Positions 8,945 to 19,728 of a stretch of DNA of 64,000 nt are shown one piece after another. Numbering within the stretch: position 1 is the stretch's first letter; each line of letters begins with the position of its first letter. This stretch comes from Beijerinckiaceae bacterium (lineage in GTDB: Bacteria; Pseudomonadota; Alphaproteobacteria; Rhizobiales; Beijerinckiaceae): the NCBI GenBank assembly GCA_009773635.1, contig WSYC01000009.1, forward strand, positions 1 to 64,000, given 5' to 3'. The notes under the pieces are model-generated. The model saw nothing but the letters and a program-made list of their open reading frames with translations, ran no database searches and was not told the origin of the DNA. The position numbers and the translations under genes were made by a program.

Positions 8945-9037
8945 GAGGGTTCCCTGAGGCATTGAGCGGTGGGTGTGGTGGAAGTCCCTGGCCAAGCTTG
9001 CATGGCTCAAGGGGGCCGGCAAGGCAGCGCGTGGGTT

Positions 9038-9370
9038 CTAATCGACGATGAACAGTTTTGCACCGGTTCTGGTCGAGGAACGATGCGCCGCATCGCCGAA
9101 GTCCGAAACCTGATAGCTCATACCGGGTTTCATCAGAAAGCGCCGGCCGTCCTTCAACTCGGTCTCCAGTTCGCCTTCGAGCACGTAGAGCACATGGCCG
9201 CGATCACACCAGTGATCGGCGAGATAGCCGGGCGTGTATTCAACCTGACGAATGCGGAGATCACCGATCTGGAAGGAACGCCAGAACGCCGTGCCGGTTT
9301 CGCCGGCATGCTCTGTCGGCGCGACGCTGCTCCAATCGATTACAGTGAAGGGGAGGGCGGGGATTTTCAT
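9038..9370 (-). CDS. small cupin-fold protein (DHCW-motif type), copy 1
   Basis: This is a 110-aa single-domain cupin. The core is YTPGYLADHWCDRGHVLYVL followed by EGELETELKDG, with H53 and H59 as candidate metal ligands, then LMKPGMSYQVSDFG as the second cupin strand pair. NCBI calls similar proteins DHCW-motif cupins; no biochemical role is known. No signal peptide is present. A diverged paralogue of the same length lies 140 bp upstream on the same strand, so this is a tandem duplication. Confidence 0.75.
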   Translation of the reverse strand: MKIPALPFTVIDWSSVAPTEHAGETGTAFWRSFQIGDLRIRQVEYTPGYLADHWCDRGHVLYVLEGELETELKDGRRFLMKPGMSYQVSDFGDAAHRSSTRTGAKLFIVD

Positions 9371-9510
9371 CGAGCGTTCCCGTGAATGGGCGGAAGCCTT
9401 CTTGTCGGATGTTCAGGAAGGCCATTCCAATTCAAAGAAATGATCGATCGCGCGCCAGCGCTGATGAATGCTTCGCCGCCGCAGCAGGTCGGCAAGACGC
9501 TGAGCGGGCT

Positions 9511-9843
9511 CTAGTCGACAATAAACAGTTTGGCCCCGGTTATGGTGGAAGACCGGTACGCGGCACCGCCACAGCCCGAGACCTGAACGCTCATGCCCGG
9601 CTTCAGCAAGACGCGTTGGCCGTCCTTCAGCTCGGCCTCGAGCTCACCTTCTAGAACATAAAGCACTTGCCTGCGGTCGCACCAATCTTCCGCGCGGTAT
9701 CCGGGTGTGTATTCGATCTGGCGAACGCGGAGATTGCTGCTCTGGAACCGGCGGCAGATGGCTGCGCCGGACTCACCTTCATGCTCAACGGCGGGGACGG
9801 TGTTCCAGTCGATCACGGTAAAGGGGAGGGACAGGAATTTCAT
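9511..9843 (-). CDS. small cupin-fold protein, copy 2 lacking both candidate His ligands
   Basis: This is a 110-aa paralogue of the downstream gene, collinear without gaps. The two share the N-terminus LPFTVIDW, the YTPGY and LYVLEGELE blocks and the C-terminus TGAKLFIVD. The in-frame reading from 9945 adds 34 residues unlike copy 1, so the ATG at 9843 was chosen. In this copy H53 has become D and H59 has become Q, so both candidate metal ligands of the cupin motif are gone while the fold-defining glycines and hydrophobics remain. It may be a metal-free binding protein or a decaying copy. Confidence 0.68.
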   Translation of the reverse strand: MKFLSLPFTVIDWNTVPAVEHEGESGAAICRRFQSSNLRVRQIEYTPGYRAEDWCDRRQVLYVLEGELEAELKDGQRVLLKPGMSVQVSGCGGAAYRSSTITGAKLFIVD

Positions 9844-10130
9844 TTTTTTATCTCGTTTGAGGTCTTGAGTGTTCCGATGGCCCTTCAATACAGCGCACAA
9901 AAATCGCGGAAGTGATCGACCACACAGTGGCGTTGGCGGCGCCAAAGCCGGACGTGGCGACAGGCGGTCCCGCGCGGCCCCGATCAGCTTGGCTCAACTT
10001 CTGCGGGGGCGATGCAACGGGGCGTGTTTCGAATAATGCAGAACAGGCTCAAAAATATTGCCTCTTTTGTTCGTCAATCGCGATAGTTAAACCCCACGAT
10101 ACAAGTTGCCATCGGATCGGGGGTGCCGCG
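9844..10130. other. 287-bp divergent intergenic region
   Basis: This region lies between the minus-strand cupin gene and the plus-strand acyl-CoA dehydrogenase gene. An open frame from 9912 runs into the dehydrogenase, but its product does not resemble the family N-terminus. A TTGCCT/GATAGT pair with 18-bp spacing at 10060-10089 is a weak candidate promoter for the dehydrogenase. No RNA gene or repeat was recognised. Confidence 0.35.
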
Positions 10131-11276
10131 ATGTTCCGTCTGAATGAGGATGCCCTGGCGATCCGCGATATGGCGCGTGCGTTCTCCGCGGAAAAGCTCG
10201 CGCCGCATGCGATCGAGTGGGACGAGAAGAAGCACTTCCCGGTGGATGTGATGCGCGAAGCCGCCGGCCTCGGCATGGGCGGCATCTATGTCAAGGAGGA
10301 TGTCGGCGGCTCCGGCCTCAGCCGTCTCGATGCCGCCGTGATTTTCGAGGCGCTGTCGCTGGGGTGCCCGGCGGTTGCAGCCTATATCTCGATCCACAAC
10401 ATGTGCGCCTGGATGGTCGACACCTACGGTAACGATGAGCAGCGCCGGAAGTGGCTGCCCGCGCTCGTCTCGATGGAGAAATGCGCGAGCTATTGCCTGA
10501 CTGAGCCCGGTGCAGGCTCGGATGCTGCCGCCCTTTCAACCCGCGCGGTGAAGGATGGCGATGCTTACGTTCTCACCGGGCAGAAGCAGTTCATTTCCGG
10601 TGCCGGCAACGCCGATGATTTCTATGTCGTGATGGCGCGCACGGGCGGCGAGGGGCCGAAGGGCATCTCGACCTTCGTGGTCGAAGGCGGCACGCCCGGC
10701 CTTTCCTTCGGTGCCAACGAGCGCAAGATGGGCTGGAACGCCCAGCCGACGCGCGCCGTGATCTTCGATGACTGCCGCGTCCCCGCCGCGAACCTCATCG
10801 GCAAGGAGGGGGATGGCTTCAGGATCGCCATGTCCGGGCTTGATGGCGGGCGGCTCAACATCGCCGCGTGCTCGGTTGGCGGGGCGCAGGCGGCGCTCGA
10901 CAAGGCGCTGGCCTATACCGCCGAGCGCAAGGCCTTCGGGAAGAAGCTCAACGAATTTCAGGCGCTTCAGTTCCGCCTCGCGGATCTCGCGATCGAGCTG
11001 GAAGCCGCGCGTCTCTTCCTCTATTCCGCCGCCGCCGCGTATGACCGGGGCGATGCGGAGAAAACCATCACCATTGCCATGGCCAAGCGCTTCGTCACGG
11101 ATACCGGGTTCGAGGTAGCGAACGGCGCGCTCCAGCTTCTGGGCGGCTATGGCTATCTCTGCGAATACGGCATCGAGAAGATCGTCCGCGATCTGCGCGT
11201 GCACCAGATCCTCGAAGGCACCAACGAAATCATGCGGCTCATCGTCGCGCGGGCGCTGCTCGCCCGGCACACCTGA
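10131..11276 (+). CDS. acyl-CoA dehydrogenase, probably isobutyryl-CoA dehydrogenase
   Basis: This is a 381-aa FAD-dependent acyl-CoA dehydrogenase. The ATG at 10131 was chosen because MFRLNEDALAIRDMARAF is the usual family start. FAD/substrate motifs are CLTEPGAGSDAAAL and the C-terminal LEGTNEIMRLIVARALL with the catalytic-base Glu at about 362. The YISIHNMCAWMVDTYG segment is characteristic of the isobutyryl-CoA (ACAD8-like) group. The next gene is 3-hydroxyisobutyrate dehydrogenase, so a role in valine breakdown (isobutyryl-CoA to methacrylyl-CoA) is likely. Another short/branched-chain acyl-CoA is possible. Confidence 0.85.
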   Translation: MFRLNEDALAIRDMARAFSAEKLAPHAIEWDEKKHFPVDVMREAAGLGMGGIYVKEDVGGSGLSRLDAAVIFEALSLGCPAVAAYISIHNMCAWMVDTYGNDEQRRKWLPALVSMEKCASYCLTEPGAGSDAAALSTRAVKDGDAYVLTGQKQFISGAGNADDFYVVMARTGGEGPKGISTFVVEGGTPGLSFGANERKMGWNAQPTRAVIFDDCRVPAANLIGKEGDGFRIAMSGLDGGRLNIAACSVGGAQAALDKALAYTAERKAFGKKLNEFQALQFRLADLAIELEAARLFLYSAAAAYDRGDAEKTITIAMAKRFVTDTGFEVANGALQLLGGYGYLCEYGIEKIVRDLRVHQILEGTNEIMRLIVARALLARHT

Positions 11277-11319
11277 ATTTTGAGACGGCAACAAGACCAC
11301 GCGAAAAGGGAATCCTCAC

Positions 11320-12222
11320 ATGAGCACCATCGGCTTTCTCGGTCTCGGCAACATGGGGCGCCCGATGGCGCTCAACCTTCTCAAGGCCGGCCACAGCGTT
11401 GTTGGCTTTGATCTCTCGTCTGCCGCCTGCAAGGCAAGCGCGGAGGCCGGATTGACGGTTGCCGCCAGCGCTGCGGAGGCGGTTTATGGCGCGGAAATCG
11501 TCATCACCATGCTGCCGGCAGGCAAGCACGTGCTCGACGCGTATTCCGGCGCGATGAACCTGCTGGGCACCGCACCGAAGGGCGCGCTCTTCATCGACTG
11601 CTCGACCATCGACATCGCCTCGGCGCGTGCGGCCAGCGCGGCAGCGGAAAAGGCCGGGATGCTCAGCGTCGATGCGCCGGTTTCGGGCGGTGTCGGCGGT
11701 GCGGCGGGCGCGACGCTCACCTTCATGGTCGGCGGCGCGGATGCGGCGTTTGCCAAGGCCAAGCCCATTCTCGAACAGATGGGCAAGAAGATCGTGCATT
11801 GCGGGGGTGCCGGCACCGGTCAGGCGGCGAAAATCTGCAACAACATGATCCTCGGCATCTCGATGATCGGCGTCGGCGAGGCCTTTGTGCTCGCCAAAAA
11901 ACTCGGGCTGTCGGAGCAGGCGCTGTTCGATGTCGCCTCGACTTCCTCGGGCTCGTGCTGGTCGCTCAATACCTATTGCCCGGTGCCGGGCCCGGTGCCA
12001 ACTTCGCCCGCGAACCGCGATTACGCGCCGGGCTTTGCGGTTGACCTCATGCTCAAGGATCTGCGGCTTTCTCAGGAAGCCTCGCGCGCTTCTGGGGCTG
12101 CAACGCCGATGGGCGCGGCGGCAGCGCAGCTTTTCGAGCTCTTCGCGGCGCAAGGGCACGGCGGGCTCGATTTCTCGGCGATCGTGACGTTTCTGAACGG
12201 AACGCCGGGTAAAGCGCCCTAA
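11320..12222 (+). CDS. mmsB: 3-hydroxyisobutyrate dehydrogenase
   Basis: This is a 300-aa beta-hydroxyacid dehydrogenase that oxidises 3-hydroxyisobutyrate to methylmalonate semialdehyde in valine catabolism. The NAD-binding GLGNMG is at residues 8-13, the substrate motif DAPVSGG at 118-124, and the catalytic Lys171 with Asn175 in GQAAKICNNM. It follows the acyl-CoA dehydrogenase by 43 bp on the same strand. Its stop overlaps the end of the convergent PccR gene by 4 nt. The product leads to propionyl-CoA, the substrate of the pcc genes next door. Confidence 0.92.
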   Translation: MSTIGFLGLGNMGRPMALNLLKAGHSVVGFDLSSAACKASAEAGLTVAASAAEAVYGAEIVITMLPAGKHVLDAYSGAMNLLGTAPKGALFIDCSTIDIASARAASAAAEKAGMLSVDAPVSGGVGGAAGATLTFMVGGADAAFAKAKPILEQMGKKIVHCGGAGTGQAAKICNNMILGISMIGVGEAFVLAKKLGLSEQALFDVASTSSGSCWSLNTYCPVPGPVPTSPANRDYAPGFAVDLMLKDLRLSQEASRASGAATPMGAAAAQLFELFAAQGHGGLDFSAIVTFLNGTPGKAP

Positions 12223-13643
12223 ACGATCGAATAGGGCAGCGTGCCGCGCTCGTCCTGATTGAGCGTCAGGCGGCGCGAGAGCGGCGGGGCCGAGCGCTGG
12301 GCGCAATCCTCGCGGGCGCAGAGCCGGCAGGAAACGCCGATTTTCGCAACGCCCGAGCGCCCGCGCAGATCGATCTCGTCGGCATAGACGAAGTGGTGTG
12401 CATCCGAGATCGCGCACCCCAGCCCGATGGCGAAACGCTGCATCGGTCCGCCATGGTGATGCGCGGGTTTGACGACGCATTTCGCAAGGCCGAGATAGCG
12501 CGTGCCATCCGGCATTTCCGCGTGCTGGATCAGGATGCGATCCGGGGTCTCGAAGGCCTCATGCACGTTCCACAGCGGGCAGGCGGAGCCAAAGCGCGCG
12601 AACTGGAATCGGGTCGAGGAGTGGCGCTTGACGATGTTGCCGGCCCGATCAAGCTTGACGAAATATACCGGCACGCCCTTGGCGCCGGTGCGCTGGAGTG
12701 TCGAGAGCCGGTGGCAGACCTGCTCGAAGCTCACGCCGAAAAAATTACCGAGCCGGACAAGATCATGCCGCATCCGCTTGGCCTCGCCCGCGAAAGCGGC
12801 GTAGGGCATCAGGAGCGCGGCGGCGAAATAGTTTGTCAGCGCGGTCTGGGCGATGGCGCGCGCGTCGGGTGTGCGCAGTGTCGCGTCTTCCGCGCGGGCG
12901 TCGATCATCGCGCCGTTTTCGAGCCGGGCGATCTGGTAGGCGAGCTGGAAGCCGCGCGTCGTGGCGTCGGTCGCCGGATTGAGACTCAGCACGCGGCTTT
13001 TGGGGTCGAAGGAGCGCAGCCGCGCGTCGTCCTCCTGCATGTCGCGCACGCGCACGCCGTGGCGTGATTGCAGGAACTGGATGAGGGCGCCGATATCGCG
13101 CCCGCGCTGATCGAAGGCGCGGCTCGCAAGCCGTTCGGCGGCCAGATCGAGATCATCGATATAGTTGTCGGTGTAGTGGAAGAAGTCGCGGACAACCTCG
13201 AACGGATGCGCGTTCACCCCGCGCGACGGTTCCTCCGGGCGGCCGGCACTTGGCATATCCGGGATTGCGGTCGGGTCGAGCGAGCGGCGGAAGGCGGAAT
13301 GCAGCTCAATGAAGCGATGCGCGAGCCAGGGCGCGGACAGCGCCAGTGCACGGATATCGACATGGGTGGTTTCCGCCTGGCTGAAGATCGGGTCGGACAG
13401 CGCCTCGCGCAGGTCCGCCGCCAGCCGGTCCGGGTCCTCGGACATCAGGTTGGCGGCATCGCCACCAAAGAGCTGGCTGAGGCCATAAAGCACCGAAGCG
13501 GAAACCGGCCGCTGGTTGGTTTCCATCTGACTGAGATAGGCGGTCGAGATGCGGAGCTGGCGGGCGAGGTCGGCCTGCGTCATGGCGCGACTGTCGCGTA
13601 GACGGCGGATTCCGGCACCGACGAAGAGTTTGCGATCGCGCAT
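12219..13643 (-). CDS. pccR: short-chain fatty acyl-CoA regulator (ScfR family, PccR-like)
   Basis: This is a 474-aa regulator with an N-terminal XRE helix-turn-helix (about residues 9-63, MTQADLARQLRISTAYLSQM), a middle IrrE/ImmA-like segment and a C-terminal DUF2083-type domain ending in CRLCAREDC plus QRSAPP (Cys439, Cys442, Cys447). Members of this family sense short-chain acyl-CoAs; PccR of Rhodobacter controls pccB, and RamB and MccR are relatives. Here the gene faces pccB across 224 bp, the same arrangement. Operator-like TTTGC repeats lie 27-50 bp upstream of its start. It probably controls pccB and the downstream propionyl-CoA genes. Confidence 0.85.
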   Translation of the reverse strand: MRDRKLFVGAGIRRLRDSRAMTQADLARQLRISTAYLSQMETNQRPVSASVLYGLSQLFGGDAANLMSEDPDRLAADLREALSDPIFSQAETTHVDIRALALSAPWLAHRFIELHSAFRRSLDPTAIPDMPSAGRPEEPSRGVNAHPFEVVRDFFHYTDNYIDDLDLAAERLASRAFDQRGRDIGALIQFLQSRHGVRVRDMQEDDARLRSFDPKSRVLSLNPATDATTRGFQLAYQIARLENGAMIDARAEDATLRTPDARAIAQTALTNYFAAALLMPYAAFAGEAKRMRHDLVRLGNFFGVSFEQVCHRLSTLQRTGAKGVPVYFVKLDRAGNIVKRHSSTRFQFARFGSACPLWNVHEAFETPDRILIQHAEMPDGTRYLGLAKCVVKPAHHHGGPMQRFAIGLGCAISDAHHFVYADEIDLRGRSGVAKIGVSCRLCAREDCAQRSAPPLSRRLTLNQDERGTLPYSIV

Positions 13644-13669
13644 GAACTATCGAATTCTCAAAGAGTTGA

Positions 13670-13693
13670 TTTGCTAATATTTGCATATCAGCA
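13670..13693. promoter_or_regulatory. candidate ScfR/PccR operator
   Basis: Two TTTGC elements (13670-13674, 13680-13684) are spaced one helical turn apart. They overlap an imperfect inverted repeat, TGCTAATAT (13672-13680) with ATATCAGCA (13685-13693), one mismatch, spacer TTGC. ScfR proteins are reported to bind paired TTTGCAAA-like half-sites (from memory). The site is AT-rich within a GC-rich divergent promoter region. Confidence 0.5.
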
Positions 13694-13710
13694 TTTTACA
13701 TACTTGTCAC
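13682..13710 (-). promoter_or_regulatory. candidate pccR promoter
   Basis: On the minus strand GTGACA (13705-13710) and TATGCA (13682-13687) are separated by 17 bp. The -10 lies inside the candidate operator, so binding there would repress pccR. The leader would be about 30 nt. The -10 match is weak (three of six). Confidence 0.3.
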
Positions 13711-13867
13711 GTCAGCAAAATGGCCGAAAGACGGATGGTGAAATGCCCGTGATGGCTCGTATGCTGCGTGAAAGCTCCGGTTTTCGGAATGCATGGCGCG
13801 TCCGGGACAAGGATTGAGAAGACGTTGGGCCGTGCCGGCAGTGTAGCAGGCCCCGAGGGAGAGAACG

Positions 13868-15397
13868 ATGCGGGATATCCTCGATCAACTCGAAGATCGC
13901 CGGGCGCAGGCGCGGCTCGGTGGCGGCACGAAGCGCATCGAGGCGCAGCATGCCAAGGGCAAGCTGACGGCGCGTGAGCGCATCGAGCTGCTGCTCGATC
14001 ATGGCAGTTTCGAGGAGTTCGATATGTTCGTGCAGCATCGCTGCGTCGATTTCGGCATGGACAAGGGCGAGAAAATCCCCGGCGACGGCGTTGTCACCGG
14101 GTGGGGCACGGTCAACGGGCGCAAGGTTTTCGTTTTTGCCAAGGATTTCACCGTCCTCGGCGGCTCGCTGTCCGAGACGCATGCGCAGAAGGTTGGGAAA
14201 ATTCAGGAAATGGCGCTGCGCATGCGCGCGCCGATCATCGGGCTCTATGATTCCGGTGGTGCGCGTATCCAGGAGGGCGTGGCTTCGCTCGCCGGCTACG
14301 CGGATATCTTCAAGCGCAACGTGACGGCTTCGGGCGTCATCCCGCAGATTTCCGTCATCATGGGGCCGTGCGCGGGGGGCGATGTTTATTCGCCCGCGAT
14401 GACCGATTTCATCTTCATGGTGCGCGACACTTCCTACATGTATGTCACCGGCCCGGATGTGGTGAAAACCGTGACGAACGAGATCGTCACCCACGAGGAA
14501 CTCGGCGGTGCCTCGATCCACACCACAAAATCCTCGATCTCGGATGGCGCTTTCGACAACGATGTCGAGGCGCTGCTTCAGATTCGCCGCCTCATTGATT
14601 TCCTGCCCGCAAACAATCTCGACGGCGTGCCGGAATGGCCTTCCGAGGATGATCCCCTGCGCCGCGATGCGAGCCTCGACACCCTGATCCCTGACAATGC
14701 CAACCAGCCCTACGACATGAAGGAGCTGATCGGAAAGATCGTTGACGAGGGCGATTTCTACGAGCTTTCCGCGAAGCACGCGGGCAATATCATCACCGGC
14801 TTCGGCCGCATCGAGGGCCGCACGGTCGGCATCGTTGCCAACCAGCCGATGGTGCTGGCGGGCGTGCTCGACTCGGACGCTTCCCGCAAGGCCGCGCGCT
14901 TCGTGCGCTACTGCGATGCGTTTGAAATCCCGATCGTCACCTTCGTCGATGTGCCGGGCTTCCTGCCGGGCACAGCGCAGGAATACGGCGGGTTGATCAA
15001 GCACGGCGCGAAGCTGCTGTTCGCCTATTCGCAGGCCACCGTGCCGCTCGTCACCTGCATCACTCGCAAGGCGTTCGGCGGGGCGTATGACGTGATGGCG
15101 TCGAAGCACATCGGCGGCGATGTCAACTACGCCTGGCCGACGGCGCAGATCGCCGTGATGGGCGCGAAAGGTGCGGTGGAGATCATCTTCCGCGGCGGCA
15201 CACCCGAAGAGATCGAGCAGCGCACGAAGGAATACGAAGCACGCTTCCTCTCGCCCTTCGTGGCGGCCGAGCGTGGCTATATCGATGAGGTCATCATGCC
15301 GCACTCGACCCGTGCCCGCATTTCCCGCGCGCTCGCCATGCTCCGCACCAAAAAGGTCGAGCAGCCCTGGCGCAAGCACGACAACATGCCGCTGTGA
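13868..15397 (+). CDS. pccB: propionyl-CoA carboxylase beta subunit
   Basis: This is a 509-aa carboxyltransferase subunit that moves CO2 from biotin to propionyl-CoA, giving (S)-methylmalonyl-CoA. The N-terminal half has the CoA-side carboxyltransferase core ([20 protein letters not shown], then [12 protein letters not shown]), and the C-terminal half has the biotin-side core ([19 protein letters not shown], then AFGGAYDVM). Length and motifs fit PccB rather than acetyl-CoA carboxylase AccD. GAGGGAGAG lies just upstream of the ATG. It heads the operon pccB, GNAT, pccA, mutA, mutB and faces its likely regulator PccR. Confidence 0.95.
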   Translation: MRDILDQLEDRRAQARLGGGTKRIEAQHAKGKLTARERIELLLDHGSFEEFDMFVQHRCVDFGMDKGEKIPGDGVVTGWGTVNGRKVFVFAKDFTVLGGSLSETHAQKVGKIQEMALRMRAPIIGLYDSGGARIQEGVASLAGYADIFKRNVTASGVIPQISVIMGPCAGGDVYSPAMTDFIFMVRDTSYMYVTGPDVVKTVTNEIVTHEELGGASIHTTKSSISDGAFDNDVEALLQIRRLIDFLPANNLDGVPEWPSEDDPLRRDASLDTLIPDNANQPYDMKELIGKIVDEGDFYELSAKHAGNIITGFGRIEGRTVGIVANQPMVLAGVLDSDASRKAARFVRYCDAFEIPIVTFVDVPGFLPGTAQEYGGLIKHGAKLLFAYSQATVPLVTCITRKAFGGAYDVMASKHIGGDVNYAWPTAQIAVMGAKGAVEIIFRGGTPEEIEQRTKEYEARFLSPFVAAERGYIDEVIMPHSTRARISRALAMLRTKKVEQPWRKHDNMPL

Positions 15398-15402
15398 TCG
15401 AT

Positions 15403-15909
15403 ATGAAGAATGTGACCTTCAGAGAGGCAATACCGGAGGACGGGGCAGGGATGCTCGCGGTCCATCTCGCGGCGATCCGGGCCATCGATGATCGGTTCTA
15501 TGGTCCGGAAATTCGTGAGAGTTGGGCCTACGGTCTCAAGGCGGAGGGCTATGCGCGGAGCGTAGCGGGAGGGGAACAGATCGACGTGGCGATCCGGAAC
15601 CCGGATGAAGTTCTCGCTTTTTGCGGCAGGCAAGATGGCGAATTATTTGGGTTGTTTGTGCACCCAAAAGCGCAAGGTCTTGGAATTGGGACGGTGTTTC
15701 TAGATCGAGTTGAGATGCAATTTGCTGCGGAAGGGCGCAGCGATGTTGAATTGGATGCCGCCTTGAATGCGCAGAGTTTCTACGAGGCACGAGGCTGGAA
15801 GCTCATTGGCATTCACGAAAAGAAAACGCGTGGCGGGCTGATGCAGCGTGTGGCTCGAATGGCCAAAAACCTCAAAATTCAAAGCATGATGCGCGGCAGT
15901 GAAGGGTAA
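15403..15909 (+). CDS. GNAT family N-acetyltransferase inserted between pccB and pccA
   Basis: This is a 168-aa GNAT-fold protein. The acyl-CoA-binding motif A is LFVHPKAQGLGIGTVFLDRV, and a C-terminal NAQSFYEARGWKLIGIHEKK segment is typical of the fold. The acceptor is unknown. A GTG at 15394 that overlaps the pccB stop is an alternative start; neither has a clear ribosome-binding site. It ends 3 bp before pccA and so must be cotranscribed. Its central part is close to half G+C with TTT/TTG/AAA-type codons, unlike the strongly GC3-biased genes on either side, which suggests later acquisition. Acylation of a propionate-pathway protein is only a guess. Confidence 0.75.
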   Translation: MKNVTFREAIPEDGAGMLAVHLAAIRAIDDRFYGPEIRESWAYGLKAEGYARSVAGGEQIDVAIRNPDEVLAFCGRQDGELFGLFVHPKAQGLGIGTVFLDRVEMQFAAEGRSDVELDAALNAQSFYEARGWKLIGIHEKKTRGGLMQRVARMAKNLKIQSMMRGSEG

Positions 15910-15912
15910 GAA

Positions 15913-17924
<2,012 letters not shown>

Positions 17925-17925
<1 letters not shown>

Positions 17926-19711
17926 TGGATTTTGCCAGCGCCTTTCCGAAAGCAACCCACAGCGAATGGCGCGAGGCGGTGGACCGCGTTCTCAAGGGCG
18001 CGGACTTCGAGAAGGTGCTCGTCGGGCGCACGGCCGACGGCATCGCCATCATGCCGTTGCACCCCCGGCGCGCGGATGCCGGGCCGATCGCGGGCGCGCG
18101 CGGCGCAAACCGCTGGCGGATCACGGCGCGGCTCGATGATCCCAACGCCGAGCGCGGCAATGGCCTGATCCATGACGATCTCCTCGGCGGGGCTGATAGC
18201 ATCGCGCTCACCTTCGCCGGCTCACCGCAGGCGCGCGGCTTCGGCCTGCGTGATGCCTCTTCGCCAAGCGTCACCGCCTGCCGGGTGCAACGCTGGATGT
18301 CGATTTCGGGTTGCAGCCGCTGGCCGATTTCGCAGTGACCGGGCGGATGCCGCTCGGATTTGCCGTGCTGATGAACAATCTGCGCGACATCATCAGCCAC
18401 CTGCAGGGCGACGGCTTCAAGGGTCCGTTCCTGCGCTGCGATGGCCGGCCGTTCCATGAAGCCGGGGCCAGTGAGGCGCAGGAACTTGCGGCCGTGATCG
18501 CGCAAGGTGCCGCGTATCTCCGTGGGCTCAAGGCAAAAGGCACCCCGCTGGATGATGCCGCCGCGATGCTCTCGTTCACGCTCACGGCGGATGATGACCA
18601 GTTCATCACCATCGCGAAATTCCGCGCGCTGCGCCTCCTCTGGGCACAGATCGAGACGGCGATCGGCCTGCCGGCGCGCCCGATCCGCATCCATGGCGAA
18701 ACCGCCTGGCGCATGCTGACGCGGCGCGATCCGCATGTGAATATCCTGCGCGCGACGATTGCGTGCTTCGCAGCCGGCATCGGCGGCGCGGATTCCGTGC
18801 TGGTTGAACCGTTCACGGCGGCGCTCGGACTGCCGGATGGCGCGGCACGGCGGCTTGCCCGCAACACCAGCCTCATTCTCCTTGAGGAATCGAACCTCCA
18901 CCGCACGATCGATCCTGCAGCCGGGGCGGGCGGTATCGAAGCCCTGACGGATGATCTTGCGGTCAAGGCCTGGGGGTTGTTCCAGCTCGTCGAGGCGCAG
19001 CGGCACGAGGGCGAGGCCGGAATGGTCGCGGCACTCGGCAACGGGTTCGTCGCCGAGATGGTGCGGGACAGCGTCGATGCTCGGACCAAGGACATTGGCA
19101 CGCGCCGCCTGCCGATCACCGGCGTCAGCGAGTTTCCGAACAGCGCCGAGGTGCCGGTCGAGGTGCTGGCGCCGCTGGTGCCCAAGCCTTCCGAGACGCC
19201 GTTTCCCGCGCAGCGGCTGGCCGAACCTTTCGAAGCCCTCCGGGACCGCGCCGATGCCCACGCCGCGAAAACCGGCACCCGCCCGGCGATCTTTCTCGCC
19301 AATCTCGGCCGGGTCGCGGATTTCACCGTGCGGGCGATGTTCGCCAAGAACCTCTTCGAGGTCGGCGGCTTTGCGGTGATCATGAACGACGGCTTTGCGG
19401 ATGCTGAAGGCAGCACCGATAGTGCCGCGCTTGTTGCCGCCTTCAGGGCTTCGGGGGCCGCTTTCGCCTGCCTTGCCTCTTCGGATGCTGTCTATTTCGC
19501 ACCGGCTCAGGAAGCACTCCACCCGGACGATACACTGGCCGAGGATGTTGCGCGCCAGCTTCGCCATGCTGGCGCGGAAGCGTTGCTGCTGGCGGGGAGA
19601 CCCGGCAAGCACGAAACGCGCCTCAAGGAGGCGGGCATTGCCAATTACGCTTATGCAGGCTGCAATGTGCTGGCGTTGCTCACAACGCTCCTCGGCCTTG
19701 CCGGCGCCTGA
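17925..19711 (+). pseudogene. mutA: methylmalonyl-CoA mutase small subunit, frameshifted
   Basis: MutA is the non-cobalamin-binding partner of MutB. The frame from the ATG at 17925 encodes a normal MutA N-terminus (MDFASAFPKATHSEWREAVD to AGSPQARGFGLRDAS), then runs into a stop at 18336-18338. The rest of the protein (LPGATLDVDFGLQPLADFAV onward to 19711) is in the -1 frame. The switch must fall between about 18240 and 18278 and equals one missing base. No slippery heptamer is visible, so programmed frameshifting is unlikely. Either the gene is broken or the sequence has a one-base error. The downstream 466-codon half shows no other damage, so any mutation would be recent. Confidence 0.85.
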
Positions 19712-19728
19712 AAGGAAGGTTCGGAACC

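Noticed and set aside
9912-10130. N-terminal extension of the acyl-CoA dehydrogenase
   Set aside because: The added 73 residues do not resemble the family, and the normal start is at 10131.
18311-19711. An independent gene for the downstream half of mutA
   Set aside because: It starts at a TTG with no ribosome-binding site and lacks the N-terminal part found in the other frame just upstream. A frameshift explains both.
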